Under the pieces are notes generated by a model. The model had not been told where the DNA came from and made no database searches. It saw nothing but the letters and a program-made list of their open reading frames with translations. DNA of 64,000 nt, from positions 1 to 64,000 of the forward strand of contig JAIBEZ010000051.1 in the NCBI GenBank assembly GCA_019459485.1, written 5' to 3'. The stretch comes from Prolixibacteraceae bacterium (GTDB taxonomy: Bacteria > Bacteroidota > Bacteroidia > Bacteroidales > Prolixibacteraceae). Shown here piece after piece: positions 1 through 9,410 of this stretch (the stretch's first letter is position 1; each line of letters begins with the position of its first letter). Both the position numbers and the translations under genes were made by a program.

Positions 1-200
1 GCTACCGCTCCCCCAACGATAAATCCACGCGACTCAAGCGATACAATTTTGGTAATTCCCTTGTCTTTAAAATGAGTTGATACCTCATCAACTACCTGTT
101 TAAATGCCACAGGTTCTTTCAATAAAGTGGTAATATCCTTAAAACTTATACCCTCAATAGGGTAATTCTCAATCGAACGAACAAAATCTTTAAGCTCCAT
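1..200 (-). CDS. apt: adenine phosphoribosyltransferase, N-terminal part (cut by window edge)
   Basis: Purine salvage: makes AMP from adenine and PRPP in the cytoplasm. The first 66 codons are present, reading MELKDFVRSIENYPIEGISF at the start and then the Apt-typical stretch KDITTLL and SLESRGFIVGGAVA, which are the beginning of the phosphoribosyltransferase fold and the residues near the PRPP site. The remainder, including the PRPP-binding loop, lies outside the window. It is the last visible gene of a minus-strand series with mnmG, separated from it by 30 bp that hold a parS-like palindrome. Identification rests on the conserved N-terminus only but is strong. Confidence 0.88.
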   Translation of the reverse strand, partial: MELKDFVRSIENYPIEGISFKDITTLLKEPVAFKQVVDEVSTHFKDKGITKIVSLESRGFIVGGAV

Positions 201-214
201 TTTTATATTTTAAA

Positions 215-230
215 AGTTCCACGTGGAACA
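215..230. other. parS-like centromere site (ParB-binding palindrome)
   Basis: The 14-bp perfect palindrome GTTCCACGTGGAAC (216-229) lies in the 30-bp gap between mnmG and apt. It matches the core of the chromosomal parS consensus TGTTNCACGTGNAACA known from Bacillus, Caulobacter and Pseudomonas. The outer left base is A rather than T. parS sites normally sit in the origin-proximal part of the chromosome, and mnmG (gidA) is a common origin neighbour, so the context agrees. No parAB genes are in the window. A chance match to a 14-bp palindrome in one short intergenic gap is unlikely, but binding is inferred. Confidence 0.7.
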
Positions 231-2108
231 TTAACGTCCTAATAGGACAAGTAAAACATTAATATCTGACGGACTGACACCCGAAATGCGACTTGCCTGA
301 CCAATGGTTTCAGGTTGAATTTCGGTCAGTTTTTGTCTTGCCTCTGTACTAATGGTATGCATACTGTTGTAATCAAACCTTCCGGTAATGGTTATATTTT
401 CTAATCTTCGGTATTTATCAGCAACCAATTTTTCGCGATCGATGTAGCCGGCATATTTAATAGCGATCTCAGCCGACTCTAAAATTTCAGTAAAACGCTC
501 TTCAGGCACAAACTTCAGGAATGACTTAAACGGTGCGATATCTTCAGTCAAATCAAATATTGAAATCTGAGGACGTAGAATAATGTCAATTAATTTAACT
601 CCCTGCTTCAATGCCGAAGACCCTTTTGCTTCCAAAATAGCATCAATATATTGCGGCTTAATGGAAAACCCGGATACAAATTCGATGATTTTATCGACGG
701 CATCTTTCTTCTCCAAATACAAATCATACCGTTCCTTTTTAGCCAAACCCAATTCATAAGCTCTTGGTGTAAGTCTAAAATCGGCATTGTCCTGCCGTAA
801 TAAAATGCGGTACTCTGCTCTGGAAGTAAACATCCGATAAGGTTCGTCAACACCTTTGGTAACCAAATCATCCACCAAAACACCAATATAAGCTTCATCC
901 CGTTTCAGAATAAAAGGTTCCAGCCCGTTCACTTTTTGGTGCCCATTTATGCCGGCCACCATACCTTGTGCGGCGGCTTCCTCATATCCGGTGGTGCCAT
1001 TAATCTGTCCGGCAAAAAATAAGTTTTTAACCAGCTTTGTTTCGAGCGAATGAAGCAATTGAGTCGGATCAAAATAATCATATTCTATTGCATAGCCTGG
1101 CCTGAAAATACGAACATTCTCCAATCCGGGAACCTTCTTCAAAGCGCGTAACTGAACGTCCCATGGCAAAGAAGATGAAAAACCGTTGAGATAATATTCG
1201 ATGGTATCCTCCCCTTCCGGCTCTAAAAAAAGTTGATGAGAGGTACGTTCGGCAAAAGTGACAATTTTGGATTCGATGCTCGGACAATAACGAGGACCAG
1301 TGCCGAGAATAGTTCCATTATACATTGGGGAATCAGCAAATCCTTCTTCCAGAATACTATGAACTTCTGAGTTGGTATAAGTAATCCAGCAACTTTTTTG
1401 CTTTAATTTCGATTTTATTTCAGGCAAGAATGAGAAATTATGAATCACATCGTCACCACCCTGTTCCTCAAGTTTTGAAAAATCAACCGATCTTCCATCA
1501 ATTCTGACCGGAGTTCCGGTCTTTAACCGACCTGTTTTAAAACCTACATTTAATAATTGTTCTGAAATATGATAAGATGCACCCTCTCCTATCCTACCAC
1601 CTTCCATCTGGGCTTTGCCAATGTGCATCAAACCATTTAAAAAAGTGCCGTTGGTCAATACAACCGACTTTGAATAAAAATCAACTCCTATTTTTGTTTT
1701 GACTCCAGTGACAACATTGTCTTTTATATGCAAAGAAATAACGGCATCCTGCCACAAGTCCAGATTTTCAGTTTCCTCCAACACATGCCGCCATAATTCA
1801 GTAAAACGAACCCGGTCGCATTGCGCACGCGGACTCCACATCGCAGGACCTTTTGACTGATTCAGCATCCTAAACTGAATGCTTGACTTATCGGTAACAA
1901 TTCCCGAGAAACCACCCAATGCATCAATTTCGCGTATTATTTGACCTTTCGCTATTCCACCCATTGCCGGATTGCACGACATTTGTGCATATTTGGTCAT
2001 GTCCATTGTAATCAACAATGTTTTCGAACCCAAATTTGCAGCAGCAACAGCAGCTTCGCAACCCGCATGGCCTCCCCCAACAACAATCACATCGTAAAAC
2101 GGTAACAT
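231..2108 (-). CDS. mnmG: tRNA uridine-5-carboxymethylaminomethyl(34) synthesis enzyme MnmG
   Basis: FAD-dependent partner of MnmE that modifies the wobble uridine (cmnm5U34) of several tRNAs. The 625-residue length is full size. The N-terminal Rossmann motif [14 protein letters not shown] (about residues 8-21) binds [11 protein letters not shown] and [16 protein letters not shown] are family signatures, and the C-terminal helical domain that binds MnmE and tRNA is present ([16 protein letters not shown]). The start MLPFYDVIV fits the usual N-terminus, and the stop codon directly abuts the parS-like site. ybeY lies 21 bp upstream in the same orientation, so the two may be co-transcribed. Nothing abnormal was seen. 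Confidence 0.97.
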   Translation of the reverse strand: MLPFYDVIVVGGGHAGCEAAVAAANLGSKTLLITMDMTKYAQMSCNPAMGGIAKGQIIREIDALGGFSGIVTDKSSIQFRMLNQSKGPAMWSPRAQCDRVRFTELWRHVLEETENLDLWQDAVISLHIKDNVVTGVKTKIGVDFYSKSVVLTNGTFLNGLMHIGKAQMEGGRIGEGASYHISEQLLNVGFKTGRLKTGTPVRIDGRSVDFSKLEEQGGDDVIHNFSFLPEIKSKLKQKSCWITYTNSEVHSILEEGFADSPMYNGTILGTGPRYCPSIESKIVTFAERTSHQLFLEPEGEDTIEYYLNGFSSSLPWDVQLRALKKVPGLENVRIFRPGYAIEYDYFDPTQLLHSLETKLVKNLFFAGQINGTTGYEEAAAQGMVAGINGHQKVNGLEPFILKRDEAYIGVLVDDLVTKGVDEPYRMFTSRAEYRILLRQDNADFRLTPRAYELGLAKKERYDLYLEKKDAVDKIIEFVSGFSIKPQYIDAILEAKGSSALKQGVKLIDIILRPQISIFDLTEDIAPFKSFLKFVPEERFTEILESAEIAIKYAGYIDREKLVADKYRRLENITITGRFDYNSMHTISTEARQKLTEIQPETIGQASRISGVSPSDINVLLVLLGR

Positions 2109-2129
2109 CTCTTCTAATTTATTTATTAA

Positions 2130-2552
2130 TCAACTATTTGATAATAACGCAAGGTAAAAATCTTCCTTTTGAGTCATCAATAGTTTGTCTTTTTTAATTT
2201 TATCCTTATATCCCAACAAATGCAAAACACCATGAATTATAATTCGCGATAATTCATTTTCAAATGTTTTTTCGAATTCAATTGCATTCTCTTTCACTCT
2301 TTCACAACTAATAAATATGTCACCAGAAATAACATCGTTTTCAACGTAATCAAAAGTGATGATATCAGTAAAATAATCATGATTCAGATATTGCTTATTT
2401 ACTTCAAGCAAATAATCATCAGAACAAAAAATAAAGGAAATATCTCCCAATGTTTTACCTTCAGCAATAACAGTTTCCTTAATCCAGCCGGCAATTTTTC
2501 GTTTCTGAATCTTTGGAGCAGGAACATCTTCGTTACAATATTGAATACTCAT
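2130..2552 (-). CDS. ybeY: endoribonuclease YbeY (16S rRNA maturation)
   Basis: Single-strand endoribonuclease acting in 16S rRNA 3'-end maturation and ribosome quality control. The family motif appears as HGVLHLLGYKD near residues 107-117, preceded by TDIITFDY and SGDIFIS. The usual motif is HGxLHLxGYDH with three metal-binding histidines; here the third histidine is replaced within GYKDK. As far as I recall, Bacteroidota orthologues share this GYKD form, so it is probably a lineage feature rather than damage. The 140-residue length is normal. The gene is packed between the RsbW-like gene (2-bp gap) and mnmG. Confidence 0.92.
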   Translation of the reverse strand: MSIQYCNEDVPAPKIQKRKIAGWIKETVIAEGKTLGDISFIFCSDDYLLEVNKQYLNHDYFTDIITFDYVENDVISGDIFISCERVKENAIEFEKTFENELSRIIIHGVLHLLGYKDKIKKDKLLMTQKEDFYLALLSNS

Positions 2553-2554
2553 TC

Positions 2555-2950
2555 TTATAAAGTAAATAACATATAAATTTTTCTTCCATCCTCCTTAAAA
2601 ACCATTTCATCGGCAATTTGACGAATAATATAAATTCCACGTCCATTTTCGCATTTTATATTTTCGGGCAAAGTTGGATCAAATAATAAAGTATCACAGA
2701 ATCCATCGCCTTCATCCTCCACTTCAATATGCAGTTGATTTCCGAATATATTCAATCTGATAAACACTCTTCTATCAACATCCAATTTATTTCCGTGTAA
2801 AATGGCGTTGCTAACGGCTTCGCTAATTCCCAGCAATACATGATTGAAAGAATTCCTGCTTAAAGAAAATTCATTATAAATCTCCTCAAGAAAAACTCTG
2901 ACCTTATTTATGTTCGTCAGTTTTGAATATATAATTAAAACGCGTTCCAA
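2555..2950 (-). CDS. RsbW/SpoIIAB-like ATP-binding protein (HATPase_c_2)
   Basis: A 131-residue stand-alone GHKL ATPase domain of the anti-sigma/serine kinase type. The N box is visible as GISEAVSNAILHGN (about residues 42-55), the G1 box as EVEDEGDGF and the G2 box as GRGIYIIRQIAD. Proteins of this type phosphorylate anti-sigma-factor antagonists or bind sigma factors, but no STAS-domain partner or sigma factor is adjacent, so the actual target is unknown. It lies between DUF4175 (2-bp gap) and ybeY (2-bp gap) on the minus strand, which strongly suggests one operon. The family call is firm; the role is open. Confidence 0.85.
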   Translation of the reverse strand: MERVLIIYSKLTNINKVRVFLEEIYNEFSLSRNSFNHVLLGISEAVSNAILHGNKLDVDRRVFIRLNIFGNQLHIEVEDEGDGFCDTLLFDPTLPENIKCENGRGIYIIRQIADEMVFKEDGRKIYMLFTL

Positions 2951-2952
2951 AA

Positions 2953-5900
2953 CTAATTCTTAATCTGGTTTAAAAAGTTGTTGTATTTCTGATCGTAAAA
3001 ATTACGCAATTGATAGTTGCTCCTTTTTAACAGTTCATTCTCATTTTTGGTTTTGTTATTAAACTCAAAATAACCTTCAGGTTTGGCTTTCTTTATATCG
3101 TTGGCTGTTTTCGATTCCCGTTCATCCTCAAAATCACGTTCTATTTCAGATTTTTCGGCTTCAAGTAATTTTGACAAAATCAGGTTCTGACGGTTTATCA
3201 ACTCATTGCTAATGTTCCGGTTAATTAAATCTTTCCGAGATTGTTCCAGCAACTGATCAATTGCCTGCAACTGTCCTTTTGCTTCTTTTCCAACCGTTGA
3301 ACCGTTGAGCATATCACGAATCAATTGCTGCATAATCTCCTGTTGTGCAATGGTTTGACCAATACTTTTACCCATTTTTCCAATATCACCGCTTTTCATC
3401 TGATCAATCATTTTCTGCAACTGCTCTTTTATTGAATTTTGACTCTCTTTAAGCGCGCCCATACTTGGTTTTGAACCCTTTCCTCCAGGCTTTTCACAAT
3501 CTCCTTCGCCACTTCCGGCAGCATCTTCCTGCTTCTTAATGTTATCAAGCGCTTCACTTAAAAACAAGGCTAAATTATTGGCAGCTGTAATACCGTATTG
3601 CTGGTACATTCTTGAACCACCAATATTACCTGATTCAAGATTATCGAATGAATAACCTACATTGCTTTCTAATGACAATAATTCCTTGTTGATGATTGAA
3701 CTGATTTCAGGAGTACGTTTTGACAGTGCATAAAGCGAATCCTTGACGAATTCAACCTGACGCTGCATATTCTTTTGCTTTACTTTCAACTCATTTATAA
3801 GCGGATTATTATAATCAACTTTAGCGAGCGTTTTTAGCAAATTCTCCTGATCAAAAGAAACTAAAATCAGATTATCTAGAATTTGTTTTATATCCTCAAT
3901 ATTTACTTTGTTCTCTTTCTTCTTGTTTGCCTTCAACATTTGATCGACTGAAAAAGCCAATTCTTCCAAACTTTTTGCATTCTCCCCTATCCCCTCCGAA
4001 GCTTTTTTACGGTTTTTCTTTTCAACTTCTTTTAAAATTTCCTTATAGTTTTCCTTAATATCTTTGAATTCATTGTCGAGATCAAATAAATTCATTGGCT
4101 TTTCCAGGGTCTTATTAAAATCAAGTGCGTCCTTATAATCCTTCTCAATCTCGTCTAAATGATTAAAATTTTTCTTTTCTGATTCACCAGACTCACTTAA
4201 ATTTTCCTTGTCTTTTATTTCTTCCTGAATTTGCTTTTCTGAAACCGCCAGTTTTTTCAACTCATCCAAAACCCTTTCAACTTTTTGTTCCACTTTCAAT
4301 TTTTTCAGCAACTGCATATTTTTATCCAATTGTTTTGAAAGGTCGTCCAAACCGGTATTCATCTCCTTCGATAGCTGATCAAACTTTTTCGGATCGAATT
4401 GTTTGGCCAGTTCATTAAATTCCTCAAACAACTTTTTAAGTTCATCACTAAAAACTTCATTTAAGAGTTCGTCAATTTGCTGTTGCTTTTTCAGTATTTC
4501 AGCTTTATCCTCCGAAAACGAATTCAAAAAATTATTGGCATCCTTATTTTGCTGAGCAATCTGTTCCAACACATTTTCAAGTTCATTCTTTTTATTTACA
4601 ATATCCTTAACTGTCTGAAATTTTTCATAATCCGACATATTCGAATTAATCTGTTTCATTTTAAAGTTCTCAAACTCCTGCTGAATTTCCTCTGTAAGCT
4701 TCGAACTCTTTTTTAACAGTTGATCAATTGAATTCATATCCGAGTTTTCTTTTGCAAGTATTTCCTGATAATCCGGAAAACTGAATGTAAAAGTTTCGCT
4801 GATAGTGCGCTTAAAATGATTGATATAATCGTTATCGGAAACCGCAAAGTAATATTTAAACGATTTACCCATGTTTTTAACCGATTCAAAATCAAACGAA
4901 TAATAAAAATCCTGATTTAAAAAATAAGGTGTAACCGGAATACTAATTAAACTGTCTTTTCCTTCAACATTTAATACAAATGCCAGTTGATGAAATCCGT
5001 AATCGTCAATTATATTGCCTTTAAAATGAAATCTTCTGAAATCAATTGTATCATTCACCTGTACAACCTTTATTTCAGGAAACAAATCCGGAATTACCTG
5101 AACCTTATAAATAAGGCTGTTTTCATCTTTCAACCTCGAATTTTTAATTGAAATACGGTATTCAGCATTGTTTAAAAATGTTTTCTTCACTTCAAATACG
5201 TTTCCATTTCTAATACCTGAAATTTTAGAACTATCGCTCAATATTATCTCCAAACTATCGGTGTCCACAGTTTTAAACTTCCAAAGTATGGTTGAACCTG
5301 AAGCTATTTTTAAGTCACCAATGTTATGAAGTGTCTGAGTTTGCAAGCCGGTGTAACCAGGAGATTGAATATCCAGCGTAAATTCGGAAACAAAAGGTTT
5401 ATTAATTACTGAAATTTTATATCCTTCTGAAACATACTTTTTATCTGTAAAATATATTGAAAATGAACTATTTACATTTTCAATGGTATATTGAAAACCA
5501 TCGTTTTCCTTTGTCATTAAAAAGTTATTTCCACCGATATTTACATACACCATCTCAGGGATTTCTTTTCCCTGACAAAGCAATTGCAAATCAATAGATT
5601 CGCCCATTATCACTTCCAAATTTGTATTTTCGAGGATAAAAGTAAACGGTGCCGGCTTTTCAAATTTCTGTTGATATCTTATTAAGCGAACTGAACTTTC
5701 CTTAAATAATTCAGGAAAACTAATAAACCACACAGAAAATAATAGAAATACTCCTAAAAATGATATAAAAAGTATCTTCAAATCCTTCAATCGTATAGCA
5801 TCGGAAAATGAAAATACTTTTAACTCATCAATTTTCTGATCAATACTTGCTTTAGTCAACTCATCAGAATAATTTGAATGTGCTTCGCTTGATAATTCAA

Positions 5901-6264
5901 TGATATTGATTAACCGGTCTTTAATTTCAGGATACTTTTTACTTAAATGTGTTGAAACATCGTAAAATGTTAATATTTTACCAAGACCCAATAATTTAAT
6001 AAATGGTTTGACTATGAAGTAGATAAATACAAATACAGTAAGTAATACAGTGAAAATTGCAATGCTTAATTTGATCTTCGGATCGAAATAGCTAAAGTAT
6101 TCAAGAAGCGATACGCTGCCCCAATAGACAATTATCAGCAGTATAAAAAGCATTAAACCCCTCATCAACTGATAAAGGTAAAACTTTCGAATATAGGAAT
6201 TTAGCTTATCAACAAACTGTTTATAGTTTTTATCCATCAGTACAAGCCATTCATTTATAACCAA
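2953..6264 (-). CDS. large DUF4175-type membrane protein with long coiled coils
   Basis: An 1103-residue protein. The N-terminus has two or three membrane helices (about residues 30-90 and 165-185), followed by a beta-rich extracytoplasmic region (about 190-490), then several hundred residues of charged, Glu/Lys/Gln-rich coiled coil and a Gly-rich patch near residue 925. This architecture matches the DUF4175 family of Bacteroidota, whose function is not established. The first Met gives MVINEWLVLMDKN; the internal Met at 6237 (MDKNYKQF) is an equally plausible start. It heads the minus-strand series ending in apt. AT-rich codon use is somewhat stronger than in the neighbours, as expected for a Lys/Asn-rich protein. 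Confidence 0.8.
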   Translation of the reverse strand: MVINEWLVLMDKNYKQFVDKLNSYIRKFYLYQLMRGLMLFILLIIVYWGSVSLLEYFSYFDPKIKLSIAIFTVLLTVFVFIYFIVKPFIKLLGLGKILTFYDVSTHLSKKYPEIKDRLINIIELSSEAHSNYSDELTKASIDQKIDELKVFSFSDAIRLKDLKILFISFLGVFLLFSVWFISFPELFKESSVRLIRYQQKFEKPAPFTFILENTNLEVIMGESIDLQLLCQGKEIPEMVYVNIGGNNFLMTKENDGFQYTIENVNSSFSIYFTDKKYVSEGYKISVINKPFVSEFTLDIQSPGYTGLQTQTLHNIGDLKIASGSTILWKFKTVDTDSLEIILSDSSKISGIRNGNVFEVKKTFLNNAEYRISIKNSRLKDENSLIYKVQVIPDLFPEIKVVQVNDTIDFRRFHFKGNIIDDYGFHQLAFVLNVEGKDSLISIPVTPYFLNQDFYYSFDFESVKNMGKSFKYYFAVSDNDYINHFKRTISETFTFSFPDYQEILAKENSDMNSIDQLLKKSSKLTEEIQQEFENFKMKQINSNMSDYEKFQTVKDIVNKKNELENVLEQIAQQNKDANNFLNSFSEDKAEILKKQQQIDELLNEVFSDELKKLFEEFNELAKQFDPKKFDQLSKEMNTGLDDLSKQLDKNMQLLKKLKVEQKVERVLDELKKLAVSEKQIQEEIKDKENLSESGESEKKNFNHLDEIEKDYKDALDFNKTLEKPMNLFDLDNEFKDIKENYKEILKEVEKKNRKKASEGIGENAKSLEELAFSVDQMLKANKKKENKVNIEDIKQILDNLILVSFDQENLLKTLAKVDYNNPLINELKVKQKNMQRQVEFVKDSLYALSKRTPEISSIINKELLSLESNVGYSFDNLESGNIGGSRMYQQYGITAANNLALFLSEALDNIKKQEDAAGSGEGDCEKPGGKGSKPSMGALKESQNSIKEQLQKMIDQMKSGDIGKMGKSIGQTIAQQEIMQQLIRDMLNGSTVGKEAKGQLQAIDQLLEQSRKDLINRNISNELINRQNLILSKLLEAEKSEIERDFEDERESKTANDIKKAKPEGYFEFNNKTKNENELLKRSNYQLRNFYDQKYNNFLNQIKN

Positions 6265-6743
6265 TTAAAATATTAACTTTTAAACAGGAATTTCATTCCG
6301 ATGTTTATAAGTTCAGGTAAAATATCAAAAACTAATGACAAAGATATAGATTGATATTTGTATTAGATATTTTTTCAGAAAAGACAAGAAGAATTAACAA
6401 ATACTAATTGTACCACGAATCAACAAAATTGTGGCTATTTTGTAGCATGAATTTATTAAAAACAAATTAAATCAACAGCTGTTATTATAAAAGCTATTAA
6501 ATTTGGGTTCATTACTTTACGTTGTTAATAACACGTTTAAAAAAGAATATAAAAACACCATTTTTAATAATGCAAGCGAAACAATAAAAAGATATCAAAA
6601 GAACTAACAGGACATATTCATATTCATTCTTTTTAATTAGATTTAAAATAATAATTATAATAATGGATAAATAAATGAAAAAAGAGGGTATCCTTTTTCT
6701 TATTTTCGGAATAAACAGTATTGGGTGAATAGAAAGAGAAATA
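6265..6743. other. AT-rich intergenic region, no supported gene
   Basis: About 480 bp separate the divergent DUF4175 gene and the response regulator. The sequence is very AT-rich. A minus-strand reading frame at 6512-6799 is hydrophobic and low in complexity, overlaps the regulator start and has no recognisable homology, so it is not called. Promoters for both flanking genes must lie here, but I do not see a convincing TAnnTTTG element next to either start. Confidence 0.6.
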
Positions 6744-7133
6744 ATGGGAGAGAGACTTAAAATATTATTGGTTGAGGATAATTTATTAAACCAACGCATC
6801 GTGACGTTTAGTTTAAAAAAATTTAATCACGAAGTAACTATTGCCAACAATGGTTTGGAGGCTGTTGAGATATTTCGTACGATTAAATTTGACGTTATTT
6901 TAATGGATATCATGATGCCGGTTATGGATGGGTTTGAAGCTACAATCCAAATAAGGGAAGATGAAAAGAATAGTAATTCAGAGTCAAGAACTCCCATCAT
7001 AGCGCTTACTGCAAATACAATGGATAATGATAGGGATACCTGCATATCATACGGAATGGATGACTTTATGTCGAAGCCGTTTGATATTGAAAAACTAAAT
7101 GTAATCTTCAGCGAATTGAATATAATTAGCTGA
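6744..7133 (+). CDS. stand-alone response regulator receiver (CheY-like)
   Basis: A 129-residue single REC domain. The acidic pair is E11-D12 (LLVEDN), the phospho-acceptor aspartate is D55 (VILMDIMMPVMDG), the switch threonine is in IIALTANT, and the conserved lysine is in FMSKPFD. No output domain follows, so it must act by protein interaction or as a phosphorelay intermediate, as is typical of receivers working with hybrid kinases. No kinase is adjacent; the next gene is ruvB, 65 bp downstream. The orphan sensor kinase at 33183 is the only kinase in the window, and nothing links the two. Confidence 0.92.
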   Translation: MGERLKILLVEDNLLNQRIVTFSLKKFNHEVTIANNGLEAVEIFRTIKFDVILMDIMMPVMDGFEATIQIREDEKNSNSESRTPIIALTANTMDNDRDTCISYGMDDFMSKPFDIEKLNVIFSELNIIS

Positions 7134-7198
7134 TTTTATCCTATCCTATTCTTCAGCATCAAGCTTAATTTGTTTACATTTGGCCTGATTAAAAGCCG

Positions 7199-8224
7199 AT
7201 GATGAACGAACATTTTGATTTCAGGGAAGAATCTGCCCCGGATACAGACAAGGATATTGACAAACAATTAAGACCGCTTGAATTTGATGATTTTAGCGGA
7301 CAGAGTAAAATTGTTGAAAACCTTAAAATATTTGTAAAAGCTGCAAAAATGCGCGGCGAGGCTTTGGATCATGTTTTACTGCACGGCCCTCCCGGATTAG
7401 GAAAAACTACACTTTCAAATATTATTGCCAATGAATTGGGTGTTTCGTTGAAACTAACATCCGGTCCGGTATTGGACAAGCCCGGAGATTTGGCTGGCTT
7501 GTTAACAAATCTGGAACCCAATTCCGTTTTGTTTATCGATGAAATTCACCGCTTGAGCCCGATCGTTGAAGAATACCTTTATTCGGCAATGGAGGATTAC
7601 AAGATTGATATCATGATTGACAAGGGTCCCAGTGCAAGATCCATACAGCTCGAATTAAACCCTTTTACTTTAATCGGCGCAACTACACGCTCCGGTTTAC
7701 TTACAAGTCCTCTGAGGGCTCGTTTCGGCATTAAATCGCATCTGGAATACTACGACGTTGATATACTTACCAAAATTGTAAAACGCTCGGCTTATATACT
7801 GAATGTAAAAATTGAAGATCAGGCTGCTATTTCGATTGCATCAAGAAGTCGTGGAACTCCCAGAATTGTAAATGCTTTGTTGCGGCGTGTAAGAGATTTT
7901 GCTCAGGTAAAAGGCAATGGCGAAATAGATATCGACATTACTTTGTACGCACTGGATGCGCTGAACATCGACAAGTATGGTTTGGATGAGATGGACAATA
8001 AAATTTTGAATACCATCATCGATAAATTCAAGGGTGGGCCTGTCGGTTTATCAACAATTGCAACTGCTGTGGGTGAAGATACCGGAACCATTGAAGAAGT
8101 TTATGAACCTTTCCTGATAATGGAAGGATTTTTAAAACGTACTCCGCGGGGAAGAGAAGTTACTGAACTGGCTTATAAACACCTGGGAAAAATTCAATAC
8201 GGCGACACCCCTACCCTTTTTTAA
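7199..8224 (+). CDS. ruvB: Holliday junction branch migration helicase RuvB
   Basis: Hexameric AAA+ motor of the RuvABC complex that drives Holliday junction branch migration. Walker A is [14 protein letters not shown] (about residues 60-73), Walker B is [10 protein letters not shown], sensor 1 is [10 protein letters not shown], the arginine finger lies in LRARFG, and the winged-helix end reads [20 protein letters not shown]. The 341-residue length is standard. The first two codons are both ATG, so the start may be 7199 or 7202. Its end overlaps the convergent glutaminyl cyclase-like gene by 14 bp. ruvA and ruvC are not in the window. Confidence 0.97.
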   Translation: MMNEHFDFREESAPDTDKDIDKQLRPLEFDDFSGQSKIVENLKIFVKAAKMRGEALDHVLLHGPPGLGKTTLSNIIANELGVSLKLTSGPVLDKPGDLAGLLTNLEPNSVLFIDEIHRLSPIVEEYLYSAMEDYKIDIMIDKGPSARSIQLELNPFTLIGATTRSGLLTSPLRARFGIKSHLEYYDVDILTKIVKRSAYILNVKIEDQAAISIASRSRGTPRIVNALLRRVRDFAQVKGNGEIDIDITLYALDALNIDKYGLDEMDNKILNTIIDKFKGGPVGLSTIATAVGEDTGTIEEVYEPFLIMEGFLKRTPRGREVTELAYKHLGKIQYGDTPTLF

Positions 8225-9281
8225 CCAGTTTAATTTCAAACAGTTTAGGATATAATTTACCTGTTACATACATCTTTTTTGTGACCGGATCTATTGCGAT
8301 GCCATTTAAAACATCAACCTGTTTATCAAATTTTATCATGGTGAGAATACCATCCAAATCTATTTTAGACAGTACTTTTCCGGTTTCTGGATCTATTTTT
8401 ACAATCAGATTAGTAGTCCAAACATTGGCATAAATGTATCCATCCGAATATTCAAGTTCGTTAAGGTATAGAACCGGATTTTTATCGTCGTACACCTGAA
8501 CTTTTTTTACAGGTTTATAATTTACAGGGTCGAGATAGGTCAGAATATTAGTACCATCGCTCATGATGAGTTGCTTTCCATCGTTGGTCAATCCCCAGCC
8601 TTCAGGAGAAGCGTAATGAAAACTATCAATAACTGCCATTGTTTCCAGTTCGTAAACAAAACCGACTTTGGTTTTATAGGTGAGCTGAAAAATGCGGTTG
8701 TTGAAAATAGTAATTCCTTCGCCAAAATAACGATCGGCAAGTTTTACAGATTGAAGTACTTTACCAGTTTGAAGATTGACTTTGTAAATGGCTGATTTTC
8801 CGTTTTCTCCGGTACTTTCATATAAATAGCCATTGTGTATTTCCAATCCCTGTGTAAAAAAAACTTCATTGTGTGTCAACGATTTAACTATCTCATAAAC
8901 ATATTTTTCAGGCACAATATCCGATAGAACTTCAAAAGTTTTGAAATAAATACCTTCTACCCCATCGTTTTTTGTTGCAACTGTTTTAAGCGTATGTTTT
9001 CCAATACTTTTAAAATTTTTCAGCGAATAAGTAAATTCAGTTTCGGTATTTGAAGTGACCAGGACAGAATCAATATAAATTTTTGTTTCCTTCAGGTCAC
9101 CGCCTTTTACCTTTACTGAAATACCGATATTGATGTCATCACCAAAAATAATTTTCTTGTTTACCGATTCTATTTTTATCTGAACCGCTGGTTTTCTCGA
9201 TCGGTTAGATTTACTTGAACATGAAAAAGAGCTGATAAATACAGATGTTACGATAAAAACAACGAATAGTCTGAAATTCAT
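8211..9281 (-). CDS. glutaminyl-peptide cyclotransferase-like lipoprotein
   Basis: A beta-propeller protein of the plant/bacterial glutamine cyclotransferase family (Glu_cyclase_2), which in other members forms N-terminal pyroglutamate. The second half shows the repeated blades: [71 protein letters not shown] and [10 protein letters not shown] chose the Met at 9281 because it gives a clean lipoprotein signal ([21 protein letters not shown], Cys21), placing the protein in the periplasm or on the outer membrane; an upstream Met at 9314 would prefix 11 residues. Residues 30-115 form an extra beta-sandwich-like region. It converges on ruvB with a 14-bp overlap. Confidence 0.82.
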   Translation of the reverse strand: MNFRLFVVFIVTSVFISSFSCSSKSNRSRKPAVQIKIESVNKKIIFGDDINIGISVKVKGGDLKETKIYIDSVLVTSNTETEFTYSLKNFKSIGKHTLKTVATKNDGVEGIYFKTFEVLSDIVPEKYVYEIVKSLTHNEVFFTQGLEIHNGYLYESTGENGKSAIYKVNLQTGKVLQSVKLADRYFGEGITIFNNRIFQLTYKTKVGFVYELETMAVIDSFHYASPEGWGLTNDGKQLIMSDGTNILTYLDPVNYKPVKKVQVYDDKNPVLYLNELEYSDGYIYANVWTTNLIVKIDPETGKVLSKIDLDGILTMIKFDKQVDVLNGIAIDPVTKKMYVTGKLYPKLFEIKLVKKG

Positions 9282-9311
9282 TACTTTAAATTTTAGTAAT
9301 ATAACGGGCTT

Positions 9312-9345
9312 CAAAGATAAAATAAATTAAAAGTCAATACGCAAA
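9312..9345 (-). promoter_or_regulatory. candidate Bacteroidota-type promoter for the cyclotransferase-like gene
   Basis: On the minus strand a TATCTTTG element (9312-9319) fits the -7 consensus TAnnTTTG, with a TTTG (9342-9345) 22 nt upstream as a possible -33 element. The -7 box is about 30 bp upstream of the chosen Met at 9281, which supports that start over the one at 9314, which would lie inside the promoter. Confidence 0.5.
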
Positions 9346-9385
9346 TAACAATAAATTAGAAGAAGGCAAAAAGAATAGGTTTGTA

Positions 9386-9393
9386 TATATTTG
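9386..9393 (+). promoter_or_regulatory. candidate -7 promoter element for the flippase gene
   Basis: TATATTTG matches the Bacteroidota -7 consensus TAnnTTTG perfectly. Transcription would begin near 9400, so the in-frame TTG at 9381 cannot be the start codon and the GTG at 9411 becomes the best choice. No clear -33 TTTG is found at the usual distance. Confidence 0.5.
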
Positions 9394-9410
9394 GCCAAAA
9401 TTTACAGATT

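Noticed and set aside
2130-2552. Missing third histidine of YbeY as a sign of inactivation
   Set aside because: The GYKD form is, to my knowledge, usual in Bacteroidota YbeY; the rest of the protein is intact.
6512-6799. Minus-strand 95-codon frame in the AT-rich gap
   Set aside because: Low-complexity hydrophobic sequence (Ile/Leu/Lys/Asn), overlaps the response regulator start, no ribosome site or recognisable family.
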